Shown here piece after piece: positions 53,021-61,927 of a stretch of 64,000 bases of DNA. Origin of the DNA: DASRRB01 sp036732755 (GTDB lineage: Bacteria; Planctomycetota; B15-G4; SIAN01). How positions within the stretch are numbered: position 1 is the first letter of the stretch; each line of letters opens with the position of its first letter. The DNA is taken from positions 47,515 to 111,514 of the forward strand of contig DAINBU010000004.1 of NCBI GenBank assembly GCA_036732755.1. Direction: 5' to 3'. The position numbers and the translations under genes were made by a program. Below the pieces are notes generated by a model. That model did no database searches and was not told the DNA's origin. It worked only from the letters and a program-made list of their open reading frames with translations.

Positions 53021-55213
53021 ATGCGGCCGTCGACCCGGATCGCGATCGCGATGGCCGCGGCGGCGGTCGGGGTCGTGGTGTTCCGGACGTGGTTCGGCGG
53101 AGAAGGACCGTCCGCACCGACGGAAGAGCGCGGCGCCAGCGAAGCGGGCTCGGCGAAGGACGAGGCGCACGCGATCGAAGGCGCGGCGGATTCACGTGAC
53201 GACGACGGCGTCGCCGCCGAGCGCACGAGCGACGTCGCACCCGCGCCGAAACGCCCGCCGCGCGATCTGCCGGTCACGTGGGTCGAGGGGGCGTTCACGC
53301 TGATCGAGCCGGCGCCGCTGCCCCCGCCTCCGTGGCCCGACGGCCGGCCGCCCGTCCTGCCCGACGTCGTCGTCGATCCGGCGCGCCTCGACGGCTCCTT
53401 CCTCCCCATGCTGATCGACGGGCCCGACGACGAGGAGGCGCCGGACGACCCGATGCTCGTGCCGCTAGGCGATCCGCGCCGCGTGCGCGTCGTCGACGGG
53501 AAGTTCCGGTTCGACGCGCACGGCGCGACCGCGATGCTCGTGACGGGGCTCGAGCTCGACCATCGCCTCGCGGCCGCCGACCGCGGCGTCGAGATCTCGG
53601 CCGACGCGCCGGCGACCGTGCGCGCGCACTGGATCCTCGACGTGCTGCTGCACGTGCTCGACGCGAAGACGAAGGTGGAGCTGAGCGACGTCGCGGTCGT
53701 CGCGCGACCCTGGTCGTCGCAGGTGGAAGAGGGCCGTGTGCAGCCGGCCGACGTCATGGCCGGACCGCGGGCGTCGCCGCTGCACGTGTCGTGGAAGCAG
53801 GGCGCCGGCTACGTCCTCGACGCGGGCCTGCTCTGGATCGGAGCGCCGGGCCACGCGTGGCGGCCGCGGAATCTCGATCTGGCGCCGAGCAGCACGAAGA
53901 CGGTCGAGCTCGACGCGGGCGCTGCGCTCGTCGTCGAGGTGAAGGGCGACGACGCGGAGCGCCCGCTCGAGCGCCGTCCGCGGCTCAAGCTGCGCGACGT
54001 CGGCGGGCGCACGGCGGCCGCCGCCGAGGTGCGGGACGAGAAGGAGCTGCAGCTTCGGAGACTCTACGGCGACGAGCCGCGCCCGGAGACGTCGCGCGAC
54101 TGGCCCGTGTTCGACGTGCTGGCAGCCGACGAGCCGATGGAGTTCGACGGCCTCCCGCCCGGCGAATTCGTCGCGTCGCTCGAGATCGGGGACGGGAGCG
54201 CGCCGCCGCTCGTGCTCGCGAGCGCGACCGTGAAGCTCGTCGCGGGAAAGATCGAGCGCCTCGCGCTTTCGATCCAGCCTGACACGATCGTCGAGCCGGT
54301 GCGCGTCGAAGGGAGGCTCTATGTGCCGCCGAGCTGGGGACGCGACGGCAGTTTCGTCCTGGGCTTCGCGCCGGAGGGGATCGTCGGAAGCACGAAGTCC
54401 GATCGTTGCAGCGTGCCGCTAATCAACATGTCGGCGGCGCCAGGCGCGGAGCGTTGGTACCGCTGGCGGGTCGGACCGATCCAGCCGGGGACGTACTCCA
54501 TCCGCGAGCCGCGCACGCGCTTCGAAACGCGCATCGAAGTCGGTCGCGCCGGGTGCGGTGACGTCACGATCGTCCTGCCCGAGGCCGCCGTCCTCGTCGT
54601 CAAGATCGTCGACGAGAAGACGAAGGAACCCCTCGAGCTCGAACACCTCATGTGGCACGCGTTCGCCGGCGGCGTGCAGGAGTACGAGGAGTTCGACGGA
54701 ATGGCGACGCTCCGCTGGGATCCGATCGAGCAGGCGCTCGTCGGCTCGGTCCGGAGCGGAGCCGGACGCCTTGACGGCGGGTCGGTCGCGTACGACCTGC
54801 TCGGCGACCCGAACCAGCCGAAAGGGAAGCAAGTCGTCCACACCGGCCGCAACGAGATCGTGCTGATCGCGCGTCACCGCTGCGGCGTGGACCTCCGTCT
54901 CGACCGCTCCGTGGCCGATCGCATCGGCGCCCGCACGCTGCTCCGCTGGACCTGTCTCGCCACCGGCGAGTCGGACGAGTTCTGGTGGTCTTCGAACCTC
55001 GTCCACTTCCTCCGTTTTGGCAAGAACGGTCCGCCGGTCGACCTCGACGTCGCGGCCGACGCCGAGCACGCACGCATGCTCGGCCCGAACTGCGTCTCCC
55101 TCCCCGCGCCCGGCCGCTACCGCCTGTGGTTCCCCGACGTCCCGTCGATCGCGCCGTTCGAGGTCGACGTGCCGGAGGGGGGATTCGTGAAGTTCGTGAT
55201 CAGCGGGCAGTGA
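53021..55213 (+). CDS. Large secreted paralogue-family protein (member 4)
   Basis: A 730-residue protein starting at ATG 53021, three bases after member 3's stop, so the two are coupled. An anchor (IAIAMAAAAVGVVVFRTWF) leads to an acidic linker and the shared blocks: VRAHWILDVLLHVLDAKTKV, LLWIGAPGHAWRPRNLDL, VELDAGAALVVEVKGD, VRVEGRLYVPPSWGRDG, WYRWRVGPIQPGTYSI, LVVKIVDEKTKEPL, IVLIARHRCGVDLRL and the end PGRYRLWFPDVPSIAPFEV. The function is unknown. The tandem arrangement with members 2 and 3 implies local duplication. Confidence 0.8.
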   Translation: MRPSTRIAIAMAAAAVGVVVFRTWFGGEGPSAPTEERGASEAGSAKDEAHAIEGAADSRDDDGVAAERTSDVAPAPKRPPRDLPVTWVEGAFTLIEPAPLPPPPWPDGRPPVLPDVVVDPARLDGSFLPMLIDGPDDEEAPDDPMLVPLGDPRRVRVVDGKFRFDAHGATAMLVTGLELDHRLAAADRGVEISADAPATVRAHWILDVLLHVLDAKTKVELSDVAVVARPWSSQVEEGRVQPADVMAGPRASPLHVSWKQGAGYVLDAGLLWIGAPGHAWRPRNLDLAPSSTKTVELDAGAALVVEVKGDDAERPLERRPRLKLRDVGGRTAAAAEVRDEKELQLRRLYGDEPRPETSRDWPVFDVLAADEPMEFDGLPPGEFVASLEIGDGSAPPLVLASATVKLVAGKIERLALSIQPDTIVEPVRVEGRLYVPPSWGRDGSFVLGFAPEGIVGSTKSDRCSVPLINMSAAPGAERWYRWRVGPIQPGTYSIREPRTRFETRIEVGRAGCGDVTIVLPEAAVLVVKIVDEKTKEPLELEHLMWHAFAGGVQEYEEFDGMATLRWDPIEQALVGSVRSGAGRLDGGSVAYDLLGDPNQPKGKQVVHTGRNEIVLIARHRCGVDLRLDRSVADRIGARTLLRWTCLATGESDEFWWSSNLVHFLRFGKNGPPVDLDVAADAEHARMLGPNCVSLPAPGRYRLWFPDVPSIAPFEVDVPEGGFVKFVISGQ

Positions 55214-55325
55214 AAGCGACGAGACACGCCACCGATCGCGTCACCGATCGCGTCCGCGAATCCGACTCACGGTTCACCACTTGCAGAACCCTCCACGTCT
55301 CGAAGCCACTCGTTGGAGGAATCCC

Positions 55326-55919
55326 GTGAACGCGTCGAGTTCTTCGCACCGTGTCTCGTGGTTCGGAAGTTCCCTGATCCTGGTCTCGCTGATCGCCGTG
55401 ATCCCCGTCTCGATCGCCGCATCCGGCTGTGCGTCGAAATCCCCGGAAGCGGCGAAATCCCCCACCGAGAAGATCGGCGTCTACGACTCGCGCGCCGTCG
55501 CGGTCGCGTGGGTCGGGACGGAGGCGTTCACGCAGTCGCTGAACGCGCTGCGCAAGGAGGCGGAGCTGGCGAAAGCCAACGGCGACCGCGAACGCGCGGC
55601 CGCGCTCGAGAAGGAGGGCGCCGCGATGCAGCAGCACCTCCACACGCAGGGCTTCAGCACGGCACCCGTCGACGACATCCTCGCGCACTTCCAGGATCAG
55701 CTGGCCCAGATCCGGCTCGCGACGGGCGCGGCGGTTCTCGTCTCGAAGTGGGACGAGGCGGCGCTCGCGAAGCATGCGGGCGCGGAGCAGCTCGACGTCA
55801 CCGAGAAGCTCGTCGACGCGATGCACCCGAATGATCGGCAGCGCAAGTCGGCGCTCGAGATCGTGAAGTCGAAGCCGATCCCGCTCGCGCAGGCGGAGAA
55901 GATCCCGGTCGATCGGTGA
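55326..55919 (+). CDS. Putative lipoprotein, Skp/OmpH-like
   Basis: A 197-residue protein. GTG 55326 follows GGAGGA. The N-terminal hydrophobic segment (SSLILVSLIAVIPVSIAASG) ends at ASGC, a lipobox-like site. The mature part is helical and charged (FTQSLNALRKEAELAKANGD, then AAALEKEGAAMQQHLHTQGF) and begins EKIGVYDSRAVAVAWVG, which recalls the start of Skp/OmpH chaperones. A periplasmic chaperone-like or coiled-coil scaffold is the best guess. It follows the paralogue cluster by 110 bp. Confidence 0.6.
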   Translation: MNASSSSHRVSWFGSSLILVSLIAVIPVSIAASGCASKSPEAAKSPTEKIGVYDSRAVAVAWVGTEAFTQSLNALRKEAELAKANGDRERAAALEKEGAAMQQHLHTQGFSTAPVDDILAHFQDQLAQIRLATGAAVLVSKWDEAALAKHAGAEQLDVTEKLVDAMHPNDRQRKSALEIVKSKPIPLAQAEKIPVDR

Positions 55920-55949
55920 GCGGCGGACGCGGGCGGTGGAGCGGCGACC

Positions 55950-57443
55950 TCAACCCTCGCCGCTCGCCGCCTTCGCGAGCGCCGTCTGCGGCAGCGGGAT
56001 CGACGGGCCGGGCGGGAAGGTCTCGGCGAGGTAGGCGTCGGGATCGAAGAGGCGGCGGCTCTGCTTCAGGACGCGCAGCACGAAGGGGATGTCGCGCGGC
56101 CGCACCTGCTTCACGTAGGACCAGAGGGACTTTGCACCGCGGGCGTTGAGGGCGGTTCGGCGCCAGGTCTCGGCGAAGAGCTCGAAGAAGCGGCGGCGGC
56201 CGAGGCGCGGCTCCCACAGCAGATGGTGCATGTCGTAGTGCGACCAGTCGGGGTCGCGGATCTGGGAGCGGACGTCGTCGAAGTAGTCGGTGCCGGGCAG
56301 CGGCGTGAGGACCGTGAAGCCGACGTGGTCGAGCTTGTGTTTGCCGAGGAAGTCCCACAGGCGGCGGAAGTCGTCCTCGTCCCAGGCCGGGTCGCAGATG
56401 AAGTTGCCGGTGATGCCGATGCCGATCCGGCGGCAGACGGCGATCGCCTCCTCGACCTCGGCGACGCTCGAGTCCTTCTGCACGCCCGCGAGCCCGGCGT
56501 CGGTCGGCGACTCGAAGCCGAAGAAGATGTCGACCTGCTTCGCGAGCGGGCGCCACTTCTCCATCAATTGCGGGTGCTTCGCGACCAGATCGGTGCGCGT
56601 CTGCAGCAGGAACCAGTCCTTCTTGATCCCCCAACGGTTCAGCGCGCCCGCGAGCTCCTCGCTGTACGCCTCCGGATGGCCGAAGAGGTCGTCGGCGAAG
56701 AAGACGTTGCTGCCGACGGAGGCGAGGTCGTCGACGACCGTGGCGACGTTGCGGCAGCGAAAACTGCGGTCGACGTGCTGCCAGATCGTGCAGAACGAGC
56801 AGCGGTACGGGCAGCCGCGCGTCGCCTCGACCAGGTAGACGGGGCGGCGCTGCACGCAGAGGTAGCCGTCGTGGCCCGTGACCAGCGCGTCGCGCGCCGG
56901 CAGCGGGACTTCGTCGAGACCGACGCGCTCTTCGGAGCACGGTCCCGTGACGAATTCGCCGCCCGCCGCGCCGTGCTCGCGCGCGACGAGACCCGCGACC
57001 TCGCGCAGCGGCCGTTTTGCCGCGAGCGCGCGCGCGAACTCCGGGACGACGCGCTCCCCGTCCTCGCAGCAGACCGCGTCGACGCACTCGACGCCGCTCC
57101 CCGACGTGAACGGCTCGGGAAACACCGACGCCGCGTGCCCGCCGATCAGCGTGAAGACACTGCGGTTCCAATGCTTGACCACGCGCGCGAGTGCGATCGC
57201 CTCGTTCGTGTCGAGCGTGTGCGCCGACGCGATCCCGACCACGTCGGGCGCCTCGCGCTGCAGGAGCTTCACGATCCCGCGCTCGCCGCCCTTCACGAAG
57301 CGCAGGTCGTAGATCCGCGCCTCGTGCCCGTCGCGTTTCAGCGCCGCCGCGATGTACTCGAGCCCGAGCGGCTCGATCTTGAAGAACGGGCCGAGGCCGA
57401 AGCGCTCGTTGGGGGCGACAGGGCGGAGGAAGAGGAAGCGCAT
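55950..57443 (-). CDS. Radical SAM enzyme of the HpnR/B12-radical type
   Basis: A 497-residue protein starting at ATG 57443. An N-terminal Rossmann-type half (LGLEYIAAALKRDGHEARIY, VFTLIGGHAASVFPEPFTSG) resembles cobalamin-binding domains. The cluster motif CPYRCSFC (C211, C215, C218) follows VEATRGCPYRCSF, and the TIM-barrel half has FFADDLFGHPEAYSEELA and FGFESPTDAGLAGVQKDSS. The text is close to hopanoid C-3 methylase HpnR and related B12-dependent methylases, but an exact assignment needs comparison. If right, it would methylate a hopanoid or other lipid. It is convergent with the lipoprotein gene. Confidence 0.75.
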   Translation of the reverse strand: MRFLFLRPVAPNERFGLGPFFKIEPLGLEYIAAALKRDGHEARIYDLRFVKGGERGIVKLLQREAPDVVGIASAHTLDTNEAIALARVVKHWNRSVFTLIGGHAASVFPEPFTSGSGVECVDAVCCEDGERVVPEFARALAAKRPLREVAGLVAREHGAAGGEFVTGPCSEERVGLDEVPLPARDALVTGHDGYLCVQRRPVYLVEATRGCPYRCSFCTIWQHVDRSFRCRNVATVVDDLASVGSNVFFADDLFGHPEAYSEELAGALNRWGIKKDWFLLQTRTDLVAKHPQLMEKWRPLAKQVDIFFGFESPTDAGLAGVQKDSSVAEVEEAIAVCRRIGIGITGNFICDPAWDEDDFRRLWDFLGKHKLDHVGFTVLTPLPGTDYFDDVRSQIRDPDWSHYDMHHLLWEPRLGRRRFFELFAETWRRTALNARGAKSLWSYVKQVRPRDIPFVLRVLKQSRRLFDPDAYLAETFPPGPSIPLPQTALAKAASGEG

Positions 57444-57591
57444 GGAGTGCGGGATCGTAGCGCGCGGTGGCCCTTCGGGACCTTGACATGCGCGCCGCGC
57501 CCCTCGACCCTGTCGGCCCCGCTTTTCGGCGGACCGCGCACGGCAGGGCCGCGCGCGACGGCCGCGTTCCCCCATCTCGGAGCTCGAAGCG

Positions 57592-58176
57592 ATGTCTCTC
57601 CTCTCCCATTTCCGCGTCGTCCTGGCCATCGGTGCTCTCGCTCTTCCGTGCCATGCCCAGGTGAAGGCGTTCGGCGGCACCGCCGAGCGCATGGCCGCGA
57701 CCCGCCTCTTCTTCACGGAGAAGTTCGAGCTGAAGGGCATGGTCTGCGCGCAGTACGGGCAGCCGCAGTGGAAGGACGAGTACGACCAGAAGCTCGAATC
57801 TCTGAAGGGCAAGCAGCTGCGCCTCGGGAAGGACTTCTGGACGACGCTGAACACGAGCGTCGCGCTCGACTTCGGCGGCACGGTCGTCCCGGCCGGCTCC
57901 TACTACCTCGGCCTCAAGTGCGACGCGGAGGGCAACTTCAGTCTCCTCGTCCTGCGCGCCGAGGCGGCCGACAAGGCCGGCTGGGGGCCGTTCGCGCCGG
58001 ACGCGTGGAAGCCCGACTTCACCGTCGCGATGAAGCGCACGGCCACCGACACCTCGGTCGACAAGCTGCGGATCGACCTCGACTCCGACGAGAAGGAGCC
58101 CACTCACCTGACGCTCTCCGTCTCGTGGGGCAAGCACAAGCTGAGCGTGGCGACGAAGTCGCAGGTGAGCGGCTGA
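57592..58176 (+). CDS. Secreted DUF2911-like protein
   Basis: A 194-residue protein starting at ATG 57592 with the signal HFRVVLAIGALALPCHAQ. The segment WTTLNTSVALDFGGTVVPAG with SYYLGLKCDAEGNFSLLVLR resembles DUF2911 proteins ('G....t...t....v.iggk.VPAG.YsL.....'). There are no catalytic residues. It is probably a beta-sandwich of unknown role. Two hairpins follow between it and the convergent sigma-fusion gene. Confidence 0.6.
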   Translation: MSLLSHFRVVLAIGALALPCHAQVKAFGGTAERMAATRLFFTEKFELKGMVCAQYGQPQWKDEYDQKLESLKGKQLRLGKDFWTTLNTSVALDFGGTVVPAGSYYLGLKCDAEGNFSLLVLRAEAADKAGWGPFAPDAWKPDFTVAMKRTATDTSVDKLRIDLDSDEKEPTHLTLSVSWGKHKLSVATKSQVSG

Positions 58177-58183
58177 TCGCCGT

Positions 58184-58207
58184 CGCGCCGCGCGCACGCG
58201 CGGCGCG
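58184..58207 (+). terminator. GC-rich hairpin
   Basis: The arms CGCGCCGCGCG and CGCGCGGCGCG follow the stop at 58176. The loop is only two bases, so the inner pairs must open. It lies between convergent genes. Confidence 0.45.
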
Positions 58208-58231
58208 TGAGTCCTCGAAGGTCCATCGATC

Positions 58232-58262
58232 GCCCCGGGCCGCGCGCGTCGCGGTCCGGGGC
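58232..58262. terminator. Strong hairpin between convergent genes
   Basis: The arms GCCCCGGGCCGCG and CGCGGTCCGGGGC pair over 13 bp with one G-T pair. It could serve both the gene ending at 58176 and the minus-strand gene ending at 58334. Confidence 0.6.
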
Positions 58263-58333
58263 GGGTCGTTGATGGAGGCAGCGAGGTCGCGCGCGGAGAC
58301 GATTCAGCGGGAATCGCGCAGAGGGGACGTCGC

Positions 58334-60997
58334 TTATGGACCGTCGGCGAGCTGGAGATCGATCCGGCGCGAGACCGCTGGCAGGAGGTCGTGCAGGACG
58401 TGGAAGTGGTGGCCGTTCGCCCAGACCTCGAACGTCCACGCCGACGGCCAGAGCTCGAGGTGCGCCTCGCCGTCGACGTCGGTCTCGAAGACGTGGCCGG
58501 CGAGGTTGCGCACGGTCGTGCGCAGCAGCTCGTCGGGGGCGTGCGCCTGCTTCAGCGAGACGATGACGTTCGCGCCCTCGATCGAGCGGCCGTCGAGGTC
58601 GTGCACGTGGAGCGTGACCGGGATCGGCTCGAGCAGCCTGAGCTGGACGCGGCGCTTCTCACCGGCGGCGAGCGTGACGTCGTCGCATCGTGCGAAGGCG
58701 AAGTCCTCGAGCGCCGCGACGCCGTCGCCCCGGCCGTCGTGGAGCTCGCGCGTGGCGACGAGGCGGAACTCGGCGTCGGGCAGGTTCGCGAACATGGCGA
58801 CGCCGTCCCGATTCGTCGAGCGCGACCATGCGCGTGCGTCGCTCGCGGTCTGCACGTGGACCTGCGCGCCGGCGAACGGAGCTCCCGAAGCATCGACGAC
58901 GGCCACTTCGAGCTGCGCGCACGCGGCGAGGTCGAAGGCGAGGTCGGTCACGGGCGCCGTGACGATGCGCCGGCGCGGGGTGCATTGGGCCGCGGAGACG
59001 TCGATGCAGTAGTCCCCGGCGGGCATTCCGCGGAATGCGAAGCGACCGTCGCGATCGGCGCCGACGGATGCGAGCGGAGCCTCGAGCAAGACGAGGTCGT
59101 CGGGCAGCAACTCCCGCTCGATCCGGCCGATGCGCTTCTCGAGCTCGCTCCGCCCCGGTCGGCGCGGGATCCAGCGGAGCTCGACGCGCGCTGCGCGTGC
59201 GCCGCGGACGGTCCCGGCGATCGTCACCGGCTCGACGCCGGGTTCGAGCGCGATCGTCTCGTGCGGCGGCTCGTCTTGCGGTTCGATCGTGAGGTCGTAC
59301 GTCTTCGACCGGTAGCCGTCCGCGAACAGGACGAGCTGCGCGCTGGTGGGAACGACGAGTCGTGCGGGCGGCGTCGGGATCGTGCGGCGCGAGTTGGGAG
59401 CGAGGTGGTCGAAGAGCTTCGCCGGGAGGATGAAACTGGCGTAGTCGGGACGATCCATGCGCAGTACCAGCGCGTGGACCGTCGGCACGGGCGCGCGCGT
59501 GCGCGCGTCGACGACGTCGAGCAGCGCCTGGCTGCGCCAGAGCGTGACGTCGTAGTCGCCGGCCTCGGGCTCGAAGTCCACGAGCTGGTCGACGTAGCCC
59601 GGAGCGACGGAATTGATGCGGCAGGCGCGGCGCGGCAGCTGCAGCTCGAAGCGGCCGTCGGCGTCGACGCACGACTGCAGCGCGAGGCTCCCCGGATGGA
59701 GTCCCGTGCAGAGCGGCGCCACCGGATGCGGGCTCGGCACCGACGCGACAGGCTTCGGATCGAAGTCGGTCGCGCCGACCCAGGCTCCGAGCACTGGACG
59801 CCCTTCACGATCGTGGATCCGACCTCGCGCCACGCTGCCGCGCTCGAGCGTGACCCGATGGTCCTGGTTCTCCGCGGCGATCGACGAGACCTCGAACCAG
59901 GAGGCCGGCGCGCGACCGGAGACGACGAAGTGGAAGCCGGCGAGGTGCTCGGGCGCAGTCGCCACCGCGAAGCGACCGTCGCGGTTGGTCCGCGCAAGCG
60001 TATGGCGATCGAACGTGGCGAAGTCGAGCGCGGACGCGCCGTTCGTGAAATCGCTGCCCAACTGGATCTTCATCCGCGACGCGACCTGTGCGTCGACCGT
60101 CAACTCCTCGAAGCTCGCGACGACGCTCACACCCTGGATCGGCGTCCCGTGCTCGTCGACGACGACGCCGGTCGCGAACGGGAGCGGTGGCTCCTCGCTG
60201 CGGCGAATCGCATCCGCCGCGAGCGACGATGCAGGAACGGCGTCGGGATCGGCGGCCGGCGCCGGGGGCTCGTCGACGCGCGATGCCGCGCCGGCGACGG
60301 AATCGTCCGCGCCGCTCGACCCGTCGTCGCTCCGCGCGCGCTCCTCGACCCGCCACCACGTCACCGCGCTCGCGACCACGAACACCGCGGCGGCCGCCGC
60401 GGCCCCCTTCGCTTTCGTGAACCCGAGCAGCGGCGCGCCGTCGCGCGCGAGCGCGATTGCCGTCGCGCGCCAAGTCCCTTGCGCGCCGCCCGCGTCGCGG
60501 CCGCGAGCGTCGAGCCGCGCCCGCAACTTCGCAAGCCCCCGCTTCAACCGCGTCTTCACCGTCTCGACCGGCACCTGCTGCCGCGCCGCGATCTGCTTCG
60601 GCGAGAGGTCGGCGAAGAAGCGCAGGAAGAGCGTCGACTTGGCCGGCTCGTCGAGCTGCGCGAACGCGAGCGCGATGCGGTCGCTCAGCTCCGTACGCGC
60701 GGCGAGGTCCGCGGGGTTCGCGTCGACCCGCTCGCTGCGCGCCGCCACGCTCTCGTGCGCGTCGCGCCGCGCGTCTTCGCGCCGCAGCCGCGACAGCGCA
60801 CGCTTCGCAACGCTGGCGAGCCACGCGCGCAACGTCGCCCCCGCCCGCGGCCGCTGCTCGACCGCGCTCGCGAACGTTCGCGCCACGACCTCGTCGGCCT
60901 CGTCGCGATCGCGCGCGAGCGCTCCCGCGAGCGCCCGCACGAAGCGCGCGTGCTCGCGAAAGGACTGATCGTCGAACGGCGGCGGCAGCTCGGCCAT
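58334..60997 (-). CDS. ECF sigma factor fused to membrane helix and large extracytoplasmic region
   Basis: An 887-residue protein starting at ATG 60997. Residues 1-165 are a full ECF sigma factor: region 2 at about 12-75 (ADEVVARTFASAVEQRPRAG, TLRAWLASVAKRALSRLRRE) and region 4 at about 103-163 (DEPAKSTLFLRFFADLSPKQ, then ARQQVPVETVKTRLKRGLAK). A membrane helix follows at about 197-217 (AAAAAAVFVVASAVTWWRVE). The remaining about 660 residues contain carboxypeptidase-regulatory-like modules (GVVVDEHGTPIQGVSVVASF, ARGRIHDREGRPVLGAWVGA) and beta-rich blocks reminiscent of the paralogue family. A tethered sigma factor would need cleavage or a signal through the membrane to work. No anti-sigma gene is adjacent. 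Confidence 0.85.
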   Translation of the reverse strand: MAELPPPFDDQSFREHARFVRALAGALARDRDEADEVVARTFASAVEQRPRAGATLRAWLASVAKRALSRLRREDARRDAHESVAARSERVDANPADLAARTELSDRIALAFAQLDEPAKSTLFLRFFADLSPKQIAARQQVPVETVKTRLKRGLAKLRARLDARGRDAGGAQGTWRATAIALARDGAPLLGFTKAKGAAAAAAVFVVASAVTWWRVEERARSDDGSSGADDSVAGAASRVDEPPAPAADPDAVPASSLAADAIRRSEEPPLPFATGVVVDEHGTPIQGVSVVASFEELTVDAQVASRMKIQLGSDFTNGASALDFATFDRHTLARTNRDGRFAVATAPEHLAGFHFVVSGRAPASWFEVSSIAAENQDHRVTLERGSVARGRIHDREGRPVLGAWVGATDFDPKPVASVPSPHPVAPLCTGLHPGSLALQSCVDADGRFELQLPRRACRINSVAPGYVDQLVDFEPEAGDYDVTLWRSQALLDVVDARTRAPVPTVHALVLRMDRPDYASFILPAKLFDHLAPNSRRTIPTPPARLVVPTSAQLVLFADGYRSKTYDLTIEPQDEPPHETIALEPGVEPVTIAGTVRGARAARVELRWIPRRPGRSELEKRIGRIERELLPDDLVLLEAPLASVGADRDGRFAFRGMPAGDYCIDVSAAQCTPRRRIVTAPVTDLAFDLAACAQLEVAVVDASGAPFAGAQVHVQTASDARAWSRSTNRDGVAMFANLPDAEFRLVATRELHDGRGDGVAALEDFAFARCDDVTLAAGEKRRVQLRLLEPIPVTLHVHDLDGRSIEGANVIVSLKQAHAPDELLRTTVRNLAGHVFETDVDGEAHLELWPSAWTFEVWANGHHFHVLHDLLPAVSRRIDLQLADGP

Positions 60998-61091
60998 GCG
61001 CGGAGGATTGTCCGCTCGCGACCGGGAGGGTTCAGGAGGATTCGGAGCGCGCCGATCCGCCCGGCGCCGTCAATTCCTCGACCGCGGGGTT

Positions 61092-61913
61092 TCAGCGGTT
61101 CTTGTCGGGCGTCTCGACGCGCCGCTTGCCACCCTCGGGGTTCCGGCCCGCGCGCCGCTGGACCTGTTCGAGCAGCCGCACGTCATTGCGCAGACCGGCG
61201 TCGCCCGGCGCGTGTTCGTGCAGCTTCTTGCGGAGCTCCGGCGGGAGCTTGAAGGTCTCCGGGTGCGCGAGCGCGAACTCGCGCAGGAGGCGCATGCGCT
61301 CGAGCTTGGGCTGGCCCTTCATCTTCTTGGCGAGCGCGTCGACGTCCTCGCGCGGGAGCTCGCCGCTCTTGACGCGGCGGATCAGGGCCTCGTGCATGCG
61401 CTCGGGGACTTCGCGTTCGAGGTAGCGGCGGGCACGCTCGGCGCGCTTGTCCGGCGGCGCGTTGCGCAGCTCGCGCTCGACGCCCTTCTGCAGATCGGGC
61501 GGCAGGCGGTCGAAGCGCTCGCGCAGCTGCTTCTTGCTGCGCGCGGTGAGCTCGGCGCGGCGCTCGCCGTCCTTCAGCTTCTCGAGGCGGGCGCGCTCCT
61601 CGTCGGAGAGGAGGTCGCGCGTGGTGCGGCGCGCGTCGTCGAGGCGGGCATGGCGCTGGCGGAGCTTTTCCTTGTCCTCGTCGCTGAGCTTCTGCCAGCG
61701 CGCGAAGCTCTCCTGCATCCGCTTGCGCTCCTGCGGGGTCATCGTCTTCCAGCGCGCCTTCACTTCGTCGGGGCTCGGCTTCGCTTCGGGCCGCGCGTCC
61801 TGCGTGCGCGTCGGCTCGGGGTCCTGCGCCGCGGCCGGGCGCGCCGCCGCCAGGCCGGCGAAGCCGGCGACGAGCGCGAAGGTCAGGCAGGTCGAAAGCG
61901 TCGTGGACTTCAT
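61092..61913 (-). CDS. Secreted DUF3106-like helical protein
   Basis: A 273-residue protein. ATG 61913 is preceded by AAAGGA. A signal peptide (TLSTCLTFALVAGFAGLAAA) precedes a Pro-rich stretch and a long Lys/Arg/Glu-rich helix-forming region with repeated text of the kind 'W..MTPQERKRMQESFARWQKLSDEDKEKLR', typical of DUF3106. The rest reads as long helices. It lies downstream of an ECF sigma factor and its anti-sigma gene on the same strand, so it is probably part of that regulon. The function is unknown. Confidence 0.78.
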   Translation of the reverse strand: MKSTTLSTCLTFALVAGFAGLAAARPAAAQDPEPTRTQDARPEAKPSPDEVKARWKTMTPQERKRMQESFARWQKLSDEDKEKLRQRHARLDDARRTTRDLLSDEERARLEKLKDGERRAELTARSKKQLRERFDRLPPDLQKGVERELRNAPPDKRAERARRYLEREVPERMHEALIRRVKSGELPREDVDALAKKMKGQPKLERMRLLREFALAHPETFKLPPELRKKLHEHAPGDAGLRNDVRLLEQVQRRAGRNPEGGKRRVETPDKNR

Positions 61914-61927
61914 GGTCGCATGTCCTT

